Source of the DNA: Candidatus Brocadiaceae bacterium | Lineage (GTDB): Bacteria; Planctomycetota; MHYJ01; JACQXL01; CAKKQI01 | Direction: 5' to 3' | Assembly: GCA_919901895.1 (NCBI GenBank) | Contig: CAKKQI010000231.1 | Coordinates: forward strand, 1-8,745 | Length of the DNA: 8,745 nt | Part shown: positions 5,856 through 8,745 of the stretch, piece after piece | Layout of the letters: each line of letters opens with the position of its first letter | Numbering within the stretch: the first letter of the stretch is position 1 | The notes under the pieces: model-generated | Seen by the model: only the letters and a program-made list of their open reading frames with translations | What the model was told of the DNA's origin: nothing | Database searches by the model: none | Translations under genes and position numbers: made by a program

Positions 5856-6473
5856 ATGATAAGCGAATCAACCAAATACAAAATCGGCAATATTATTTTC
5901 CGGCTGAGACCGTTTTTTTATTTGTTGATTGGCGCGCCGATGTTTTTTATTTCCTGGCCCGCCTCAGGTGGAGAATCGGCTAATCAATATTTGACCTGGT
6001 TTTTAGGCGCCGGGACTCTGGGGCTGGCCGCCGGATTACGTATTTATTCGGTCCGTTATCTGGGTGAAAAAAGCGCCAAAAGTCGCCGCCTGATAAGTAT
6101 TAACGGACCTTATCAATATGTCAGGAACCCGCTCTATATTGCCAATCTGCTCGGCGGAGTAGGCGGATGCATTGTTTTTAAATTATTCTGGTATATCCCG
6201 ATTTGCCTCTTGTATATTTTCCTGATGCACCATCTTATTTTAATCTGGTATGAAGAAAAAAGGATGGCGGAAAAATTCGGCGATGCTTTTATCGCCTACC
6301 GGAATAATGTTCCGCGCTGGTGGCCGGCATTCAAACCGGTTCAATTAAATAATCAGGAAACGGCACCCAAGAATCTGACCGCCTGGGGAAAAGTATTCAG
6401 GGGTGAACTCGGCACTTTAGCGGCTGTGGGGATGACGATTATCCTGGCTTGGTTAAAAGGACAGATTAGCTAA
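5856..6473 (+). CDS. Isoprenylcysteine carboxyl methyltransferase / phospholipid methyltransferase-like membrane protein
   Basis: A 205-residue integral membrane protein with hydrophobic segments at about 17-35, 46-65, 95-130 and 185-200. The C-terminal half has the ICMT/PEMT signatures: GPYQYVRNPLY (84-94), an acidic YEEKRMAEKFGDAFIAY segment (132-148) and VPRWWP (152-157), which form the S-adenosylmethionine-binding region in this family. It should methylate a small or lipid substrate at the membrane; bacterial homologues have varied and mostly unknown substrates, so no substrate is assigned. Beyond VPRWWP it has about 48 more residues, including a final hydrophobic helix, longer than many minimal family members. 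It starts 3 bp after aroC with no clear SD and ends 3 bp before the ABC exporter, so a joint envelope-lipid role with the exporter is possible. Confidence 0.85.
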   Translation: MISESTKYKIGNIIFRLRPFFYLLIGAPMFFISWPASGGESANQYLTWFLGAGTLGLAAGLRIYSVRYLGEKSAKSRRLISINGPYQYVRNPLYIANLLGGVGGCIVFKLFWYIPICLLYIFLMHHLILIWYEEKRMAEKFGDAFIAYRNNVPRWWPAFKPVQLNNQETAPKNLTAWGKVFRGELGTLAAVGMTIILAWLKGQIS

Positions 6474-6476
6474 AAT

Positions 6477-8447
6477 ATGAAACCACAGAAATCATGGTCA
6501 CTCAGTTTAAAACTTTTTAAATTTGCCAAACCTTACCGGTGGTTGATCTATCTAACTATTCTGGCGATGTTAATCTATTCAGCCCTGTCGGTGGCGCCGT
6601 TATTATTAATTCAGCCGTTAATTGATAAAGGGTTAATCAGTTCCGCCGAAGGCGTCAACCTGCCGTCTCCCCAAGGCAGCATTAATCCTTTTTATTATTT
6701 ACTGAAGGATGTATCACGTGAAAATTTATTCTATATCATCAGTTTAGTTTTATTGCCGCTGGTTATTCTCGGCGCCCTGTTTGATTATATTAAAGAGTAT
6801 CTTTACCGTTTTATTACGCTTAAAGTTATTATTGATATCCGGAATACCCTGGCCCGGCATATTGTTAATCTTTCCCTGAATTTTTTTAATGAAAAAAAAG
6901 CCGGCGATTTGATGTCGCGCTTAACCAACGATGTTTCCACCACCCAGAGCGCGTTAGAATTTTTATTCGGCGATATTATCCTGCAACCGGTCCGGCTCCT
7001 GGCCATCTTAGTAAGTATGTTTCTGGTTAACTGGGTCGCCACGCTGGCGATCCTGCTGGTGATACCGTTATTTGCTTATCCGATTCTGAAATTAGGACGG
7101 CGGATCAGGAAGTCAAAACGGGGAAGTTTGATAAAACTCGGAGATATTACTGAGGCAATGCACCAGATGTTCAGCGGCATCCGGGTGGTTAAATCATTCC
7201 GGATGGAGGATGAGGAAATCAAGGAGTTCGCCCGGGAAAATTCCGGTTTCTTCCGCAAAGCGATGGGCGTAACCAGAGCCAAGGCCTTGAGTTCCAGTTT
7301 TATTATTCTGTTGTGCGGTTTAGGATTGTGGTTGATTGTTTTACTCGGCGGTTATGCCATTAAAAATCATAATATTACTCCGGCTACGGCGGGAACGCTT
7401 TTAATATTTTTAATGATGTTGCCGACCCCCGTTCGGATGCTGGCTAAGTCATTTAATATCCTGCAGGAATCTCTCAGCGGGGCGGAACGGGTCTTTGAGT
7501 TAATGGATATCGAGCCGGAGTTTAAAGATATTGCCGATGCCGTAGAATTAAAAGGTATCCGCCAGAGTATCAGATTTAACAATGTTTCATTTGCTTACGC
7601 TACTTGGCGAAGCGACAGCCCCGCCAATAGTGGGATAAACTCCGTCCCGTCCCAAGCGGGGCGAAGCGACAATCCCGCTGGAAGCGGGATAAACTCCGTC
7701 CCGTCCCAAGCGGGGCGAAATGCGACGCCGGGCACGAGTCCGTTGATACAGTCATCGGTGAATAACGAAATGGTTTTGTATAATATTCAACTGGAGGTAA
7801 AGCCGGGTGAGACGATCGCGGTGGTCGGGCCGACTGGGGCTGGGAAATCTACTTTGCTTGACTTGTTGGCGCGGTTTTATGATCCGACGGAAGGTGAGAT
7901 TGAAATAGACGGAATTGATTTACGGCTGATTAAACGTGATTCATTGATAGACCATCTGGCCATTGTGGCGCAGGATACTTTTCTTTTTAACACAACTATC
8001 CGGGAGAATATTTGTTACGGCAGGCGGGAGGCGACCGAGGAAGAAATGATTAAGGCGGCCCGGGCGGCTAATATTCACGAATTTATTACGACGCTGGAAA
8101 AAGGATATGATACGCCGGTGGGTGAACGGGGAACGAAATTATCCGGAGGGGAACGCCAGCGGCTGGCCATTGCCCGGGCGATTTTGAAAGATCCCTGGAT
8201 TCTTCTGCTGGATGAAGCCACTTCGGCGTTGGATACCGAGTCGGAACGTGCGGTTCAGTCCGCGTTGAATAATTTAATGAAAGGCCGCACGACGTTTGTG
8301 ATTGCCCACCGGTTATCAACCGTCCAGAAGGCCGACCGGATTATTGTGCTGGATGATGGCCGGATTGTGGAACAGGGAAAGCATCAGGAACTCTTGAACC
8401 GCAATGGTCTTTACTGCAAACTTTATCAATTGCAATTTGGGGCATAG
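6477..8447 (+). CDS. MsbA-like ABC exporter (fused permease and ATPase) with in-frame repeat insertion
   Basis: A 656-residue ABC half-transporter that should work as a homodimer in the inner membrane, probably moving a lipid or other hydrophobic substrate (MsbA-like; substrate not proven). Six transmembrane segments occupy about 20-325, with coupling-region sequence such as FFNEKKAGDLMSRLTNDV. The ATPase domain has an A-loop Tyr374 (FAY), Walker A GPTGAGKST (451-459, K457), Q-loop Q499, signature LSGGERQ (555-561), Walker B ILLLDE (D579, catalytic E580), D-loop SALD and switch His611, so it looks catalytically complete. Between Tyr374 and K457 lie 83 residues, where about 30 is usual. The excess is a low-complexity Ser/Gly/Pro/Asn insertion encoded by a 54-bp tandem repeat (see 7605-7720). 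It is the last gene of the operon, starting 3 bp after the methyltransferase; an AAAAGGA about 15 nt upstream is too distant to be a good SD. Confidence 0.93.
   Translation: MKPQKSWSLSLKLFKFAKPYRWLIYLTILAMLIYSALSVAPLLLIQPLIDKGLISSAEGVNLPSPQGSINPFYYLLKDVSRENLFYIISLVLLPLVILGALFDYIKEYLYRFITLKVIIDIRNTLARHIVNLSLNFFNEKKAGDLMSRLTNDVSTTQSALEFLFGDIILQPVRLLAILVSMFLVNWVATLAILLVIPLFAYPILKLGRRIRKSKRGSLIKLGDITEAMHQMFSGIRVVKSFRMEDEEIKEFARENSGFFRKAMGVTRAKALSSSFIILLCGLGLWLIVLLGGYAIKNHNITPATAGTLLIFLMMLPTPVRMLAKSFNILQESLSGAERVFELMDIEPEFKDIADAVELKGIRQSIRFNNVSFAYATWRSDSPANSGINSVPSQAGRSDNPAGSGINSVPSQAGRNATPGTSPLIQSSVNNEMVLYNIQLEVKPGETIAVVGPTGAGKSTLLDLLARFYDPTEGEIEIDGIDLRLIKRDSLIDHLAIVAQDTFLFNTTIRENICYGRREATEEEMIKAARAANIHEFITTLEKGYDTPVGERGTKLSGGERQRLAIARAILKDPWILLLDEATSALDTESERAVQSALNNLMKGRTTFVIAHRLSTVQKADRIIVLDDGRIVEQGKHQELLNRNGLYCKLYQLQFGA
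7605..7720 (+). repeat. 54-bp in-frame tandem repeat inside the ABC transporter gene
   Basis: Two copies with a 54-bp period (18 codons) and the start of a third. A 34-bp block (7632-7665) recurs exactly at 7686-7719, while the first ~27 bp of each unit match at 19 positions. The encoded units are RSDSPANSGINSVPSQAG and RSDNPAGSGINSVPSQAG, followed by RNATPG. Copy 2 contains a perfect hairpin, TCCCGCT-GGA-AGCGGGA (7673-7689); in copy 1 this stem is broken. The reading frame is kept, and the insertion falls in the loop between the first two strands of the ATPase domain, where it should be exposed and tolerated. Confidence 0.8.
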
Positions 8448-8450
8448 GCA

Positions 8451-8745
8451 TTATTTTATAAAAGGTTGGGCTTCTACCTGCCCGGGTAAAAATTTTAAGG
8501 TAACCGCTCCGTGCCGGTAACTCGTCCAGACGGTTGCTCCGTTTTCCTGCGCCGATTCAACCAATTCATCCGCAACATTATATCCGTTGGCATTAATTAA
8601 CACATTGAGCGCTTTAACCCGCCGGATTAATTCAGGCGTCAAAAAACCGGCATAACCATGATGAGGCATTACCAGAACATCTGATTTCAAATCATAACCT
8701 GAATCAATCAGCCATTGAATGGCCAGATCTTTGATATCACCGGTT
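8451..8745 (-). CDS. comEC: ComEC/Rec2-like protein, C-terminal metallo-beta-lactamase-fold end (5' part outside window)
   Basis: The minus-strand frame is open from the window edge to the TAA at 8453-8451, giving about 98 codons. The visible end reads TGDIKDLAIQWL, then LKSDVLVMPHHG, LTPELIRRVKALNVLI, and a final GATVWTSYRHGAVTLKF. This TGD...PHHG...GAxVxxTxxxGAV pattern is that of the C-terminal competence domain of ComEC, the membrane channel that brings single-stranded DNA into the cell. The usual PHHGS has Tyr in place of Ser. The membrane core would lie off the window, so a stand-alone ComEC-like hydrolase cannot be excluded. A TTG at 8690 is inside the domain and is not the start. The gene converges on the ABC exporter with 3 bp between stop codons. 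Confidence 0.75.
   Translation of the reverse strand, partial: TGDIKDLAIQWLIDSGYDLKSDVLVMPHHGYAGFLTPELIRRVKALNVLINANGYNVADELVESAQENGATVWTSYRHGAVTLKFLPGQVEAQPFIK

Noticed and set aside
7605..7720. Frameshift or pseudogene in the ABC transporter
   Set aside because: The insertion is a multiple of three and the reading frame and all ATPase motifs continue intact after it.
8451..8690. A complete 79-codon gene starting at TTG 8690
   Set aside because: The frame stays open to the window edge and the upstream residues (TGDIKDLAIQWL) continue the same ComEC-type domain, so it is the end of a larger gene.

Overview
The window is bacterial chromosomal DNA of moderate GC, judged by eye. An MsbA-like exporter and a probable lipoprotein suggest a Gram-negative-type envelope. 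HEAT-repeat proteins with a W-rich segment, palindromic repeats between genes, and weak or missing Shine-Dalgarno (SD) sequences suggest an uncultured or candidate-phylum lineage (Omnitrophota/PVC-like genomes come to mind). That placement is an impression; the sequence alone does not prove a taxon. There are no RNA genes, CRISPR arrays or transposase genes.

Layout. On the minus strand at the left is a two-gene unit: a membrane-bound GGDEF diguanylate cyclase (start re-assigned to 1885), overlapping by 11 bp a comM/yifB AAA+ ATPase that runs off the left edge. A 723-bp intergenic region (1886-2608) follows. It is packed with inverted repeats and has one consensus-like sigma70 promoter facing outward at each end. 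On the plus strand, 2609-8447 is a tight four-gene operon with gaps of 3-4 bp: a HEAT-repeat putative lipoprotein, chorismate synthase (aroC), an ICMT/PEMT-like membrane methyltransferase, and an MsbA-like ABC exporter. At the right edge, on the minus strand and converging on the exporter with only 3 bp between stop codons, is the C-terminal end of a ComEC-like metallo-beta-lactamase-fold protein.

How the genes fit together. ComM (branch migration during transformation) and a ComEC-like protein (DNA uptake channel) lie at opposite edges, and the ComM gene appears to be co-transcribed with a c-di-GMP synthase. The plus-strand operon joins envelope functions (lipoprotein, membrane methyltransferase, lipid-type exporter) to a housekeeping shikimate enzyme.

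Main points of interest: (1) both divergent promoters lie so close to their start codons that the transcripts should be leaderless or nearly so; (2) the intergenic region is a decayed, modular, several-hundred-bp inverted palindrome whose small hairpins show compensatory changes between copies; (3) a 54-bp GC-rich tandem repeat with hairpin potential sits in frame inside the exporter's nucleotide-binding domain, in the loop between the A-loop tyrosine and Walker A, resembling the in-frame palindromic elements known from Rickettsia.
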